Shown: positions 33,489-46,293, numbered from the stretch's first letter. The stretch is 64,000 nucleotides of DNA from Penicillium oxalicum (GCF_001723175.1 NC_064657.1:62001-126000), one strand, 5' to 3'. Notes: generated from the sequence alone by a model not told the origin. Program-made: numbers and translations.

Positions 33489-35558
33489 TCACAGCCGTGG
33501 CAGGGTTTGCTGCGCCCTTGCGCTCTCTCGTCTTGCCTCCTCTCGAAGAATCCGCTTCAAAATCTTTCCACTGGGATTTCGTGGAATGCAAGTCACAAAC
33601 TTTACGCCTCCCGTAAGGGCTTTGAATCGTGCTAATTTTCTGAGGACTTTTTCTTGAATCTCTTTTTCCGTCAAGTTTTGACTTGCAGGCCCCGGTCGGC
33701 GAACGACATATGCTCGCGGGAACTCTGTATGTGCGCCGGGGAAGGTGACGCCAATAACGGCGGCATCAACGATCTGCGGGTGCGAGAGAAGAACGGCTTC
33801 AAGCTCGGGCGGTGCCACTTGGAATCCACGAACCTTGATCAATTCTTTCTTCCGATCAACGATGTACCACTTGCGACTGAGTTGGTCACAGTAGGCGATG
33901 TCCCCTGTCTTGAACCACCCGTCCGCATCGAAGGCCTCGGCGTTTGCTGCGGAATTCTTGTAGTATCCTGGCGTGACGGTCGGCCCGCGCACGCATAACT
34001 CTCCGCGAACTCCAAATGCGGAGATATTTCTGCCTTCGTCATCGATAAGTCTATAGAATAAGTCAGTACTGTCAGTTTGAATTTTCTAGTGCCTTTGAGG
34101 GAGCGAACGTAGTTCCCGGGCCGCTGAGGCAAGGCATTCGGTTCGGGAGGACCAAAATAGGCCAGTACACTCACTTTGCCTCAAGATTCGGGATGAGTCG
34201 TCCCACAGAGCCCGTGTCGTCGGATTCGGGATACCGAAACATTGTCGCAATGCACGTAGTCTCCGTCATCCCCCAAACCTGATTGAATGGGGCGTCTTCT
34301 CCCAGGAGCGGTCGGAAGCGGGCTTGAACACCTTTGTCCAGGGGAGCTGCACCACAAATTGCCAAGCGGACTTTACGAAGAAAACGGTTTGAGGTGGCAG
34401 TAGCGGACATCAATATCGTGATTGCAATGGGTGGGACCAGCAGCAGGTCGGTCACATTATGCTGTTCGACGGTTTGGAGATACTTCTCCAACTCAAATCG
34501 TCGCAGCACATATGCAGGGCTGCCTGATTTCAAGGTGGATATATGAGTGAAACCTGCTGCTGCAGCATGAAATATCGGTATTGCGACGGCACGAGATACC
34601 TGCATTTTCAATAACAAATAATTAGCGACAGATCAAGCCTGGGTTCATTGTGTGGGAGGGATTTCGGCAGGGCTTGAATTCACGAGAGGACTCTCCGGAT
34701 GATGCTTACAGGGTAAGGGCGTGGGTCTCGTTCCACAACAATCTCGTGCTGTGCAACTAGATTGTGATGGGTGGTGATAACTGCCTTGGGAAGACCAGTT
34801 GTACCACTACTGAACAGTCTCGCAGCAGGAGTGGCTTGAGCAGTGTCCAGGTCATCGAACCTGGCCCAGTCTTCCTCGCCGAATTCAAACAGCTCTCTCC
34901 AGGACTTGAAGCCAGGTGGGACGGTTCGACTGATATTGTCAAAAATCCACAAATTGCGATGTGAAATGCCGGTTTCCTTGCTAGCAATAAGAAGAGATTC
35001 CATGATCTCTGGCTCGGTAAAGAGAAATTTGGCATCGGATGCTCGAATGTGGTGAGCCAGCTCCGCATAGGTATATGCTGGGTTCGAACCGGTAAAGACG
35101 CCCCCAGCACCGATGATAGCAAGCACAAGAATGCTATAATTGATCTAGAAAAAAATCAATTCTCCTTTGAACAACTTATTCAACACGATTCAAGAGAGAA
35201 CTTGGTTCTGAGGCAACTGGAAGTACCTCCAGTAGGCACGTACGTCGTTGAACGAATGTATGAGGACGCAGTCCCCTTTACGATGGCCTGATGCTCGCAA
35301 ACCCGCAATCAGCTTGCGGATCAGTTGTCTTGCCTGGTTGTACGAGATTGAACGACTGGGGTTGTGAGCATCGACGTAAATCTACCAGAGCAGATCCAGA
35401 TGGAGCATTAGTCAACACTAAAAGACACGCTTTCACTTTTCTTGAGCTAGACAGGCAATCCTTACCGGCTTATCTTGGTCATATTGCGGTTCGTCAAATA
35501 TATACGACAGCAGGTCCTTTGTCGGAAGAGCATACCTCTCGGACGGCTCAAATATCAT
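33489..35558 (-). CDS. AMP-dependent synthetase/ligase, 4-coumarate-CoA-ligase-like
   Basis: Five or more exons from the ATG at 35558 join in frame through introns with donors GTAAGG, GTACGT, GTAAGC and GTGAGT, giving roughly 550-570 residues. The adenylation-family motifs are in order: FSSGTTGLPKAVITTHHN (P-loop-like A3), IPIFHAAAAG, NQVWGMTET (A5), GWFKTGDIAY (A7), YIVDRKKELIKVRGFQVAPPELE (hinge and A8) and RNPSGKILKRILRE with the catalytic Lys (A10). The enzyme would activate an aromatic or fatty acid as acyl-AMP and transfer it to CoA. The C-terminus ends PRL, a poor match to the peroxisomal SKL tripeptide, although many fungal relatives are peroxisomal. Full length with all motifs; substrate unknown. 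Confidence 0.88.
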
Positions 35559-38500
35559 GATTGAATGGGTCAGGTGATATTGAAAGAGTAATGGAAATAT
35601 AAGCGACACACCGAGAAAAATTCAGTTTATGTATGAGGTTCGCAAACCGGAAGATTCGAGCTCGGGGATATCGATTCTTCTTCAACTCAGATGAATTAGC
35701 AGTGAGCGAGATAGACCGGGCGCTGATCGGTCAAGAGATACGCTAAAAGGAATCTCTAGAGCTACCGGTCAATCCAGCTTGATCTCCATAGGTGTGGAGC
35801 AAACGCACCGAAATCCCGAGGTGATTGGGGAATTTCATGCACTTAACTATCAACCGCAGTGTGAAATACGTGCTAAGCGCCAGATGCCAGGACTATCAGA
35901 GGCCTAGTATTGATATGACTTGACGTGAGTGAAGGAGGTGGGTCAGTAGAAAGCGCCTACTTGCGTGGCCAGCTCAATGGAACCTAGCTAAATTAGGTGT
36001 TGGAAGCTGTGTTGGTTCAGCGGCTACAGAGGGCGCTGGAGACGAGATGAACATTTCCTCTTTTAGTTACCAAACTTCATGCAGCAGTAGCGTAGCAGAC
36101 GATCGAAGCCTATATTGCCCCTCCGGCGAACTTTTGTGATTCAATGCGATTCAGTGCAGGTGCGGTGCGTCAGCGAAGTGTATTCAGTTTCTGGTGATTA
36201 CAAGAAAGGTGTACTCTCTTGCTATACATATGCCAAGTCCTCTGCATTTAGAACATTTTAGGTACTCTGTCTCAATTTTTCTAGTAGAGCGTTAGTTCTT
36301 GCTCACAATTGACCAAAAAGGTAGCCTTATAGCACATGAAGAAATTGACTTTGCTCAAAGATAATTCAGCTGTGTTCCGATCGTGGGGAATGAACTCCGA
36401 AATAGATGTGGAACGTAAGGAATACCTTACTGTCGACGGTGAGTCTTCACTAATCTCAAAATTGCTGCCTAAAGAAGTTCGTTGGAACTGTTGGAAATTG
36501 ATAGGATAGACATTGTGTTTAGAGTATCAACCAGCGCCGCATTTCTCTGTAGGTAGTATAGAAAGAAAAGTTGGTCCTTCTGTAAATTTTTCGCGCGAAG
36601 CTGTTGGTTTTGGCTAGTTCCAACAAAGTATCGCCTAGTTGATTGGTCACTACAAAGGTACAAATGAGGGGGTTAACACCCTCATGCAACATCCTTCAGG
36701 AAAGCTCCAGAATCTCTCATCCTAATACCAATCGCCTCACAGTTCCAGCAAACTCATTTGCTAAGAATGCATTAGCTGCATGTGAAGTTGATGTGACGAT
36801 TACTGCGTCAGGCTGATTGAGAAATGTGTACGTCGAACCGACCTGTACACATATTTTAAAACCTAGATGTAAATTTACTTCTATGGAATCTTTCTCAGAG
36901 TGCTGTGCTATTCTTTAAATTACATCCTGTGGAAGCCCTCAAGGCAAAATTCCAAACCACTCACGTTCCTGCATCCCTGGCACGATTCGCCAACGTTTAC
37001 TCTGCACATAACATATCTTATATGCATTAAATTTCGATCGGGTAAAATTCATGTTTGGACAAGGTCTCTGATAGAGCTTCAAGTTTTCATCGGCCCGTCG
37101 CATCTGCCGAGTTGCGTGCTGTCGTTGGCCAACGAGGACGAGCTTTTGAATGGAAACCATGGAACGATGAAATGGCTGTGTAACAACAGAAAGCTCCCTC
37201 CCGCAGTCAGTAACCAGCAGTCTCGTCCGACAGGGGAGGATTCTTCGAGCGGAGGCAGTGTGATCTATGTATTCGCGATTCTAGATCATCCTTTCCCAGT
37301 CATGACCTTCTCAACATTAGCGTTGCCACATCGAGAGGCATCTGGTATCCAAGGGAAGAGGTGAATGGTGGATTAAAAAGTGCGGGACTCATCATGCACT
37401 ATATCCCCGTCGTAGGCCACATGGACACGAGAACATCTTCTCAATCCCCAACGACTACCTTTGGGGTGGCATCGCTTCGTCATGGTCTTTGAGTGTCAGA
37501 TCAAAGGTCCTGATATACCTCAGACAGGGACTCGAGCGTGAATGGGTCCGTGAAGACAGGCCCCCACGATTCTGTGAAGCGATCCCCAACCCACGACTCT
37601 TTCCGAGTTTAACCTTGAATCTGACCAGTATCACGCTCCCAGAACTCAGAAAAGTAGATTCCGACCGTGTCTCACATAGTGAATCTATTGCGATTCGACG
37701 GATATTAGGCAGCTTGAGCCAGATCCCGCGCTGTTGTGCTAGAGGCGGAGCTTGAGGCACTTGACATCGCATTCATCGAACAGAAAACCATCGGAAAAAA
37801 TACGCCAGTTATGTCTATGGGGTGAGCCATGTGTCTGATCCGGAAAACTGACCAGAAAATAGCGTCATGCTCGCTGATGCAACTGATTCTCAAGTTGTTC
37901 CAGTGATAGTTACAAAGAGAAGGGCAGAGGAAGCATGCTCGGAAAATTCTATGTCCTCTACGATAAGCAGTAGACACATAGCTGTCCAGTTGGCCTGGGT
38001 TATTCTCTTCAAATTCAGGATCTCCATGAGAACCAGATAAACAAGTGGATAGTGAACTACCAAAAGCTCTTTCACACGACATCGACGCTTCTCTTTGCTT
38101 TGGTGGGCAAGTTCTTCCTCAGCAAATCGCCATATGGCACGTATGGTCTGACGGCTTGCGATTTTGGTGTTAGCCATACCTGCCCCGTCACTATCATATC
38201 GATTACCTTTGATAATATGAGCCTGAACAGGTGCCAATCTCTTGAGATCGCCGAGGTCTCGTGCGATCTTGTCGACCACACGAGCAACCCATACTTAGCA
38301 GCATCGCAAGAGTTATTGCATGCTGCGGTAAAGAAACCGATTGCTCAGAAGCCAAGACAGCTAAGAACTAAAATCACTGGGTTCTTTGATATCTGAAATT
38401 TCCCTCTCGCTCTATGTATGCTCAAGATGTCGCATTGAAATATGTCGTCGTAGTCCTACCGGACCGTGGTGAACGGCGGTATCGCTGCCCAGACAATATT

Positions 38501-39164
38501 ACGCGAGTCTCAAACAGCTATCGAATCACAATCTATTCAAGTGGTATTATAAGAGAAAGTGTCAATTTTCGAATCGCGATATCGCAACAGTTCGAGTAGT
38601 AAACTGCGATGATGCTCTTGTGTTTTTTTCTTGCCTCGGAGATTTACAGATATCGCGGTACTTTGCCGATGAGGTGTAAGTCCCCGCAGGAAGCCCTTGG
38701 AAGACTGTTCTCAAATATGACTGGATTCTCATTTATAATGGAATCACATGTATGTTATCTTGGTATCAATTTTCTGGCCTTACTTTCATTAAGCGACAGA
38801 TCTGTTAGTCCACCGGTTTTGGTGGCTTCCCCCCTCCATCACGTGATGATGTGATGAACTGTCGGCCTTCCGGTTTATTCCGAGCGTTGAAAGCCGCTTC
38901 ATCGAAAATACTCAAAAGAGAAAAAGCGCAGCCATGCACTGGGTTATGTTAGTAATTTACATTCACGATAGGTCGAAGTCGTACATTGCCCATTTTTTAT
39001 GATCATTCTCGACTTGTTTGGTCAAAAGTAACGTCTGGCAATTTCATGATAATGATAAGCTACTGCGTGCTGAGAATAGCCAAACAGATCCTCCGCCGCC
39101 AAGCCACCCGCCAAGATATAAAGCGATTGAGCAATGGTCTGGAGCTGGAGCGAGATGTAGCGCC
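35559..39164. other. 3.6-kb gene-poor region
   Basis: The longest frames (36900-37364 plus, 37705-38279 minus in two overlapping frames, 38052-38396 plus) show no known domain or splice-supported continuation. The composition is AT-rich with frequent stops. It may hold old repeat debris or lineage-specific short genes that cannot be told from chance. Confidence 0.4.
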
Positions 39165-41549
39165 TTAGTACCGGGATCTCACGGTCCCGTACGAGATTCC
39201 GTTGAACTCTAGCTCAAAAAGCAGAGAGGCTGACTGAGGAGTCAAGACTAGTTGGAAGACGATTTTGTAATACTCCTCACCCTTGGAGTTTTAATGTTTC
39301 TCGAACAGCTCCTTCGGGATCTTTGATAGATCAGCCTCAAAACAACATAATTTAGACACCGCTGCAAACATGCATGTCAGTGTCTCTATATAATGTGAAG
39401 TCATGACCGCACTGAACACAAACTGACTGGAATCGTAGGCATCAGGTGCTAGGTCAGCTACACAAAACTGCAGCTCCTCTTCAAAAACAAAAGATTGGAA
39501 CTTGGGTTTGGCTCTAATATTGCGGTAAAAGTCCAACCTGATCGAAGTACTCTCGGCAATTGATTCACCCTGGAAAGCTCATTTGTGTGAGTATCTGACA
39601 CTTTTTATCGCCTCATCAAACAGGGAGATGAAACTCGAACCTTGCGGATAAACCAGCTCATACAGTTGTCGACCTTCCACTTCTCTTCTAAAGGACACCA
39701 GTATCTGTGCTTTTCTTCATGACTACCTGTGTCATAGAGATGAGAGACCCTTATGCCGTAGTGGCATCTCGCCTTCCTAGTGTCAATCTGGCAGCCCTCA
39801 ACTCCCCTGAGAACTGCCCCACTAATACTCATCGTCAATCTTTCGATGAACACAACGTACTAGAAATTAAATCACATACCGTACAACCGCGGACCACCTG
39901 CCCAAATCGTTTGTTATCACACCAGTCAGGTCAGACTCGATGATCTTCAAGTTATGGATTCTCACTCACGCGTTGTGTGGCTGTAGAATTTGCACTCCTG
40001 TAAAGGCCCTTTTCAGTCGCTCTCGAAGGTGATCTGAAGCACCAAGGCCGCCGACCAGGATGACCGCCTAACTCAAATTAATAGAGCTCCACGAAGCAAC
40101 AATTACAAAAAAATTTCCAAAATTCCCTTGCCTTTGTAGTATTTCCTGACTCCTTCACCTTCAGCTGTTGCTGGGTAAGGAGTTCCTCGACACGCATGAC
40201 AACCGGTTCAAAAATCCCTTCTATCTCCTTGCTGTATTCAAGGTAAGTTTCACAAAAAGACAATTTGGGTTCTCTCTAGCTGACCTTTCTAAACTCAACA
40301 TTTCCCGTTGCAGGCCAATCGATCGGTTATCAGGAGCTCCAGGGACCGGGACTGTGTAGTATCCGACGTCGACAAAATCGTCCTCAGGGGCATTAGGTCC
40401 CTGATAGTGCGGTTTGATGTAATCTCGCCACCGACTCAACGCAGCCCATTTTGCATCGTCTGAGAGGCGTGCATATGTTTTGTTCCCAATCTTTTGCTTC
40501 AGGAACCCTTCAAAATTGTCGTCCAAGATCACAGAACCACAAACATCTCCTAAAAGGGCTCAGTCTTTGAAATACAATTTGAAGGTATTGACGATCACCT
40601 ACCGGATCCTTCAGTTACCTCTGCAAGCCTCAGGGGCTCAGCCTGAGTAATGCAGTACGTAATGAGGTCCTAGCCATTGTAAGCCAAAATCAGGTACAAG
40701 TAAAGATTTGTAATGATCAGACATACCACAGTTCCTCCTCCAGCATCACATACAATCACACAATCACCCAATCACCTTCCTATTCGTGGGAAAAGATAGT
40801 CAGCTCAATTTACATCAAATACATCTTGAAAAATCTAAGCTTGAAAGAACTGACAGCCAAATTGTTTGGTTTGATTGTCTGGATCGCACACACTGCCGCC
40901 GCCTCGGGCTCCGAGATCATGTACAAGTTCTTCTGGGCGATACCAGCTTGACAAGCAATCTGCATGGTTGCATCTTTTGCTTTATCGGACCAGATTGCTG
41001 GGACAGTCATGAAGAACTGCAAATCCATGCTTTCCAAGGCTTTTCCGAACCGGTGATGCAGTACATTCTTGGCATGAGACACTATCTCTCGAACATAATC
41101 ACCGGCAGCCTCGGTCACATCTTTTCCAATACTTTGAAGTAATTTCTTGCTTCTGCAAGATGGACCGTAGGAGTATTTCAGATTGTCGTCCAGCAAAAGC
41201 TTGACGCCATGAATCGCTGCTTGACAGTCATTTACTTGATATCCCCAGCGCATCTTCCAGCCATCGTAGTAAAACACCGAGGGGACCTTCTGTGAGGTGG
41301 CTAAGTGATCAATGTCAGTCATACCGGTGAATGCACAAGACTCCGACAGATTTTTGCCCACCGTTGCCTCCACCGGGCCATTTGTCGATCACCTCCAACT
41401 CACGGCAGCCATCATCAAGGGCCCAAGCCACTCTGTTCGGATTAGCGTTGAGATTGCAATGAGCACGTCCCAGGCAAACCATCATACCCACTAAATGTTG
41501 TTCCAAAGTCCAGGCCGATGACCATTCTCGGCAGCTTTCCGACAGTCAT
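39165..41549 (-). pseudogene. Hsp70-like (actin-like ATPase fold) protein, disrupted
   Basis: From the ATG at 41549 exons can be joined through about nine introns. MVIGLDFGTTFSG (phosphate 1) is followed by VAWALDDG and KVPSVFYYDG, then MTVPAIWSDKAKDA, SEPEAAAVCAIQ, CDAGGGTVDLITY (phosphate 2), ILVGGLGASDHLRERL (adenosine motif), and WSAVVRGAVLRGVEG with RCHYGIRVS. This is the fungal Hsp70-like family often present in many copies. Two lesions are visible. At 40753-40776 three tandem 8-bp units put the VIVCDAGGGT segment out of frame with the exon start; two units would restore it. At 39291-39293 a TAA interrupts the C-terminal domain, yet about 40 in-frame codons continue to a second stop at 39165 and match the family (EEYYKI, YGTV). 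One intron would use a GC donor (AAG|GCAAGG). I infer a recently decayed gene. Confidence 0.78.
40753..40776. repeat. 8-bp tandem triplication CAATCACN
   Basis: Three head-to-tail copies (CAATCACA, CAATCACC, CAATCACC) sit inside the exon encoding the second phosphate-binding motif of the Hsp70-like gene and account for its frameshift. Confidence 0.85.
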
Positions 41550-42063
41550 CTTGATGCGTGTATTCGTCGTCGGCCACGGTAAGTGCTCCAAGACGATATT
41601 TTGTGGCACAAACATGAAAAAGCGAACGAGTTGCTTTTTATTAACCCACAGAGAGCCTTTTTGTATGATAGCGTCTAAGGAAAGGGATCTTCACGCTTGA
41701 TTGTTTGTCAGCGCGTGAAAACAGGTGGTTTCTGCCGCTAGGAAGGACCCTTTCAAAGATCTGCTCGCAGGTTATACCTCACGGTACTTTTCCCGGGTTT
41801 CGAGAAAGCAAAGAGGAAAAAGAAATCAAACTGACTTGCACTGAAGTCTTACCTGTCACGTTTCAGAAAATTCTCAATTTTTCAACGTCATCATACCGCA
41901 TTCTTACATCTACAAATCTGATAATACGAAGAAAGTTCTGCCCTGAAGCCCAAAAGGGGTTGTGATGACGGCAAACTACGCAATCATTAGTCTTTTGGCC
42001 AGCCTATCTTCATTTTTGTAAACTTCTCCCTCAAGTCCTTCGAGAGAGAACACTGCCAAAATC

Positions 42064-43223
42064 ATGACAGGGGTATCAAAAATCATCTACCAAAGGGTCC
42101 GCGCACTCAGCGGCTACTCCGGAGTAAAGCGCAAATCGGGCGATATCGACTGTGGTAGAACAGAGGAAGCCACTTCCAAAATCCCAGACCCTCGTGACCC
42201 TTCAGAGTTGCTTCGCAAGCTTAATCAGGAGAACCTGAAGCTCAGAGAGAATTTGAAAGCTGTAGAAAAGACCGCCGAGGTTGCTCGACGCAACGAGCTC
42301 ATTGCAACAGAAAAGATTCGGCGATTAAAGGAGAAGCTTGAAGAGACTGTCAAAGCCACAGACATGGCCAATGAACAATTCACATGGTCTTTGACCAAGC
42401 TGAATCAGTTGCAAAGCTGGACCGAGAATGTTGACGACGACCAAGTCAGGGCAGACATGCGTGATTTGTTTCTCAGGTCTGAAGATTGGACGAAGCAACA
42501 TTTTTCATCAGGCGCTAGAATGCCTCACGCCAAGACTGGGGAACAGTGCGACAAGGGCTGTCTACCTAAAGTCGGATGGTGCCAAATTATCGATACAGAC
42601 CTCATTCAAAGCCAACTTGCGGAGTATATTGCCGGGCGAATATTATCGCGATCGATGATTGCCGCACCTGAAAATCCGAGTCCGATTTTTGACGAACTTG
42701 ACCGATACATTGAGCGATCCTGTAAGTTCCAGTCCAAAGACACCTCTTGAAGATATTTTAAGCTAATTTCCCGAGAAAAGATCCTTCACACGTGTGGCAG
42801 CACTGGCGCAGTTCAACAAGTGTTGGTTTGACAGCACTCTGCTCCGCGCACATCAATATTACTTGTGATGACGTCGTGCAGTTCATCGAGTCTACTTTTG
42901 CCTTTTACTCTAACACGGACAGGAACGCTAGAGTCACACAGCTTTTTGAGCTGGTCTCATCTTGCGTGAGCTTCAAGGAAAAACTCGAGAAGCAAGGTTT
43001 CGTCTATCGGTTCTTCTGGAGCGCCCCAGGCGCCTCATTTGATAACGAAGTAATGCGGAGTTTTACCGGATTATGTGGTCCAAATTTATTTGTCTCGAGG
43101 AGTCGATGGCCGATGCTTCTCAAAGGCACAGCTCAGACATGGACCGTAGTTGAAAAAGAGCTGGTTGAGCTTGTTGAGGGGCCGAGCCTAGAATTCGGTC
43201 TAGAATCAGCCTGTCTGACTTGA
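42064..43223 (+). CDS. coiled-coil protein of unknown function
   Basis: Two exons, 42064-42721 and 42781-43223, with a 59-base intron (GTAAGT...AAAAG), give 366 residues. Residues about 45-125 form a long charged heptad-rich helix (ELLRKLNQENLKLRENLKA and onward to KEKLEETVKATDMANEQF), a probable coiled coil. The C-terminal half is globular, with SHVWQHWRSSTSVGLTALC and VVQFIESTFAFYSNTDRN. It resembles uncharacterised fungal proteins that combine an N-terminal coil with a conserved W-R-x-T/S segment, but I cannot name a domain. It is divergent from the Hsp70-like relic, with 0.5 kb between the starts, so the two may share a promoter. Confidence 0.6.
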
Positions 43224-43386
43224 GGGAAGTCGCGCTTGGCTCTGAAAATGTCGAGCATAGCTCTATCAATTTGAATAACTAAACCATGTCTGAGAAATCA
43301 ATTTCGCGCTGCGTATAGACTGTAGTTCAAGAGAAGAAAAGATATGACAAGGAAAGGACACGAAAGGGAATACGTTGAGTTGGGAT

Positions 43387-44496
43387 TTAAACTCCGTTAG
43401 CGAACCCGTCGCCCCCAGCTTCGGTATCCACCTTGATAGATTCCGACAAACCGCACACCTCGAACAACTTGCGGGGAGAGAGACCCTCGGGGGTGCCGAC
43501 AACACCTTCAGTCAACAGGCGCTGGAAGGACGCACGAATGCCGAGATAAGCCGGTGCAAGAGAAGCGAAGGAAAAGATCATGATCCGGAAACCCATCTCC
43601 TGAGCCTCCTTAGTGGTGATGATGGGAGTAGCACCATTCTCAACCATGTTGAGCAAAAGGGGCCAGGGAGCAAGATCCTGAACAGCCTGACGGGCCTGTT
43701 CCTTGGATGTGAAACCTTCCAGGAGACCAACGTCGGCACCAAGATCCCGCGCAGCCTTCAGACGCTCAATGCACTCCTCGTAGCCATGCTGCTGGAGAGC
43801 ATCAGTGCGGGCGATGAGAACGATATCTGAGTGGAGACGCTCCTTGGTCAACTTGGCGGCGCGAATGCGGGTCATGTATTCTTCGCGGCTGACAACTTTC
43901 TTTCCCGCGAGATGGCCACAGCGCTTGTTTTGAATCTGATCTTCAATGTGGAAACCAGCAACACCGGCTTGAATGTATTGTTGGACTGACTTGGAGACCA
44001 TGAGAGGACCTGCCGTAGCCTCATTAGCCATCAACCCGGCTTCGCAAAAAGGGATCATTCGCATCCTACATACCTCCGTATCCGGTATCCATGTCAGCGA
44101 TGAGAGGGGGGCCGAAAGGATCAAGGTTGGCAATCATCTCCGCGTTGGTGCGCATGTCGTGGAGCTGGGCCAGGCCGAGGTCGGCCATGCCGAGCCGAGA
44201 CGCCGTAGTTCCGGCACCGGTCTAGCAGGGTCAGCACGATGTGTCTTGGAAGACCCATTGTGTATTGTGGGCAGTCGAGCACATACCATGTACATCGCCT
44301 TGAAGCCGAGCTCCATGGCAATTCGGGCAGACAAGCCATCGTAGACTCCAGGGCACACAATCAGCTCCTTGGAGTCTTTCAACATGCGGCGCAGCTTAGA
44401 TGCGGCTGGAATAACATAGAGAGAGACGTTGGGCTCCTGGCGAGTCCCGTTGACCTCGTAGAAGCCATCCTTCTCAACGGTGATTGTAATAGCCAT
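43387..44496 (-). CDS. isocitrate lyase/PEP mutase family enzyme, oxaloacetate-hydrolase-like
   Basis: Three exons (44287-44496, 44074-44221, 43387-44009) give 326 residues from the ATG at 44496. It has the family's KELIVCPGVYDGLSARIA, MTGAGTTASRLGMADLG, IADMDTGYGGPLMV with metal-binding Asp residues, GFHIEDQIQNKRCGHLAGK containing the K-R-C-G-H catalytic loop with its Cys, and IVLIARTDALQQHGYEECI. These enzymes break or form C-C or P-C bonds of 2-hydroxy- or oxo-dicarboxylates. Overall similarity is to fungal oxaloacetate hydrolases (oxalate formation) and their petal-death-protein-like relatives. The loop after LLNMVENGATP reads IITT; as I recall, true oxaloacetate hydrolases have a marker Ser there, so a different substrate is likely. 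No targeting signal; probably cytosolic. Confidence 0.85.
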
Positions 44497-46293
44497 GATG
44501 ATAATTGAATGAAAGAACCGGGAGAAGAAAAGAAGAGGAGGAAGGATGAGGAGGAAATGACTAGGTTTTTTGGAAGCTGATGATGTTCTCTCTCCAGCGT
44601 CGTTCACCCGCTACTTATACTTCCTCCTCGGTTCTTGTCCGGAGATTTTCGATGCGAGTCGGACATTTGGCTCCAAGCCGGAATGAATTGCTCCGTTTCG
44701 AAATCGTTATCGTCGTCGATCAATTGCGAGTTGGGGGTGAATTGGCTTGGGGATGCAACATCTGACCATGCGCCAAGATACGAATGAATCGAGACTGTGC
44801 CCTTAGGTCGTACTGGACTGCAGAAAGGGTCAATGCTGGCTGGATGATCTCATCCACAAAATGGATACGAGACAATTTGACGGTCTTAGCCAGCGGCACG
44901 TCATTGCCGATAAGAGCAAGCCATTCACGGAACGGCGCGACGGCGCGAAACTAAACAATGGCGCCCATAATTCTTGGTCCAGATAGAACGCGAGTCAGTC
45001 CAATCGGTAGAAAGGAACCACAGGCAGATAAGCTGGCCACATCTTCAGCTCACGGAGGATGGGCTCCATATGGTGGAGCCCCGAGCGTGATCCATCGGCC
45101 TGAAGGATTCCAACAACGGCAAGTGAACGTGCAGACGCTACTCACGCTAGTAAGGAATAATCTTACTTGCATCTGCAAAGATCTCGTATGCATCGAAGGG
45201 GGCAGTGCTGCGCAAGCGACGTGAATGTTGGGCTCGGCGGCTGGTTCTACCAACTACGATTCGCCAGGAGGCCGTGGTCAATTTATCGTTCGGCAGATCC
45301 GCAGCCACTTGTAACGTGAGGGCATATCAACGTGGTATTTTGCACTTGGAAGAATGTCATTAGGGATCATCTTCATCTTCCCTTGTTCCAGGGACAAAAG
45401 GATGGTGAGACAGATCCTTGAGGGGCCCTCTTTTCCCCCTCCCCACCCTCCCCAGAAGACTCAGGGACGATCGATCCACATGGGCATCTCCAATATGAGC
45501 AAGCTCCGACCAGCATCTGGTCCAGGTGAAAGAGGGTCATCTTTCGCCAAGCTGCAACTTTTTCACGGACTATTTTCCAATAGGTTGGGGCCCCCTTTTT
45601 CTTGTCCGAATGGTGGATCTCGGGACGAAACGTCGAGACCACGGCGCCAAGCGGCTCGGCATCACAACCGAATCCCGCCGAGAGTTTCTTGGCCCCGATA
45701 GGCTGATTGTGTTCATCCGCGCTGCAGGGTAAAGAAAGAAGGAATGGGGAGAGGGTAGGGGGGGGAAGGCAAGAAATTGATCCAAACAAAAAGAAAAAAA
45801 AAGATGCGATTAACAATGCCCGAGGTGGCAATGAGGGCCTTGAGATGTTGCTGATGTTGCAGAATGCAACCCAAAAAGGATCCTGTCCAGATTTCAAGTT
45901 CGACAGGGTATCTCGTCGTGATCCCAGACAAACAATGATTCACAGACCATGTCGATTTTGCACCTGCACATGCAGTCAGCCCCCCCCCGTGGGGGCTCTT
46001 GTGGCCTCAATCGACCCGACGAGGGTCCTCAAGCCAAGCGTCAGATACATTTCCGAGTCAGCTTGCAGAATCTCCGAAATGAAGAGGGGCCCCCGTTCGA
46101 AAAGAAGAATTGATTCGTGAGCGAAAGTACCGAGATAAGCACCTCATTCTCGGTAGACCCATTTTCACATAATCTCGGCCACTTTCTGGAGGTCGATGGA
46201 AAGGAATCCTTTAATCCTTTCGCGATTCTCCGGGTCCTTCGTCGTTGCTGTATCAAAAAAATTTTTCTCATACGTTTTGTGCCACTCGCAGAA
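44497..46293. other. shared upstream region of divergent ICL-family and DUF1275 genes
   Basis: Several opposite overlapping frames, the longest at 45373-45897 minus, are low-complexity (poly-Phe/Ser/Pro, Lys-rich) and lack a domain. Purine and pyrimidine tracts (45760-45805) mark it as promoter/5'-UTR-like DNA. Confidence 0.5.

Noticed and set aside
45373..45897. 174-codon minus-strand frame with a hydrophobic Phe-rich stretch
   Set aside because: The hydrophobic part comes from an A-rich tract read backwards; no family similarity.
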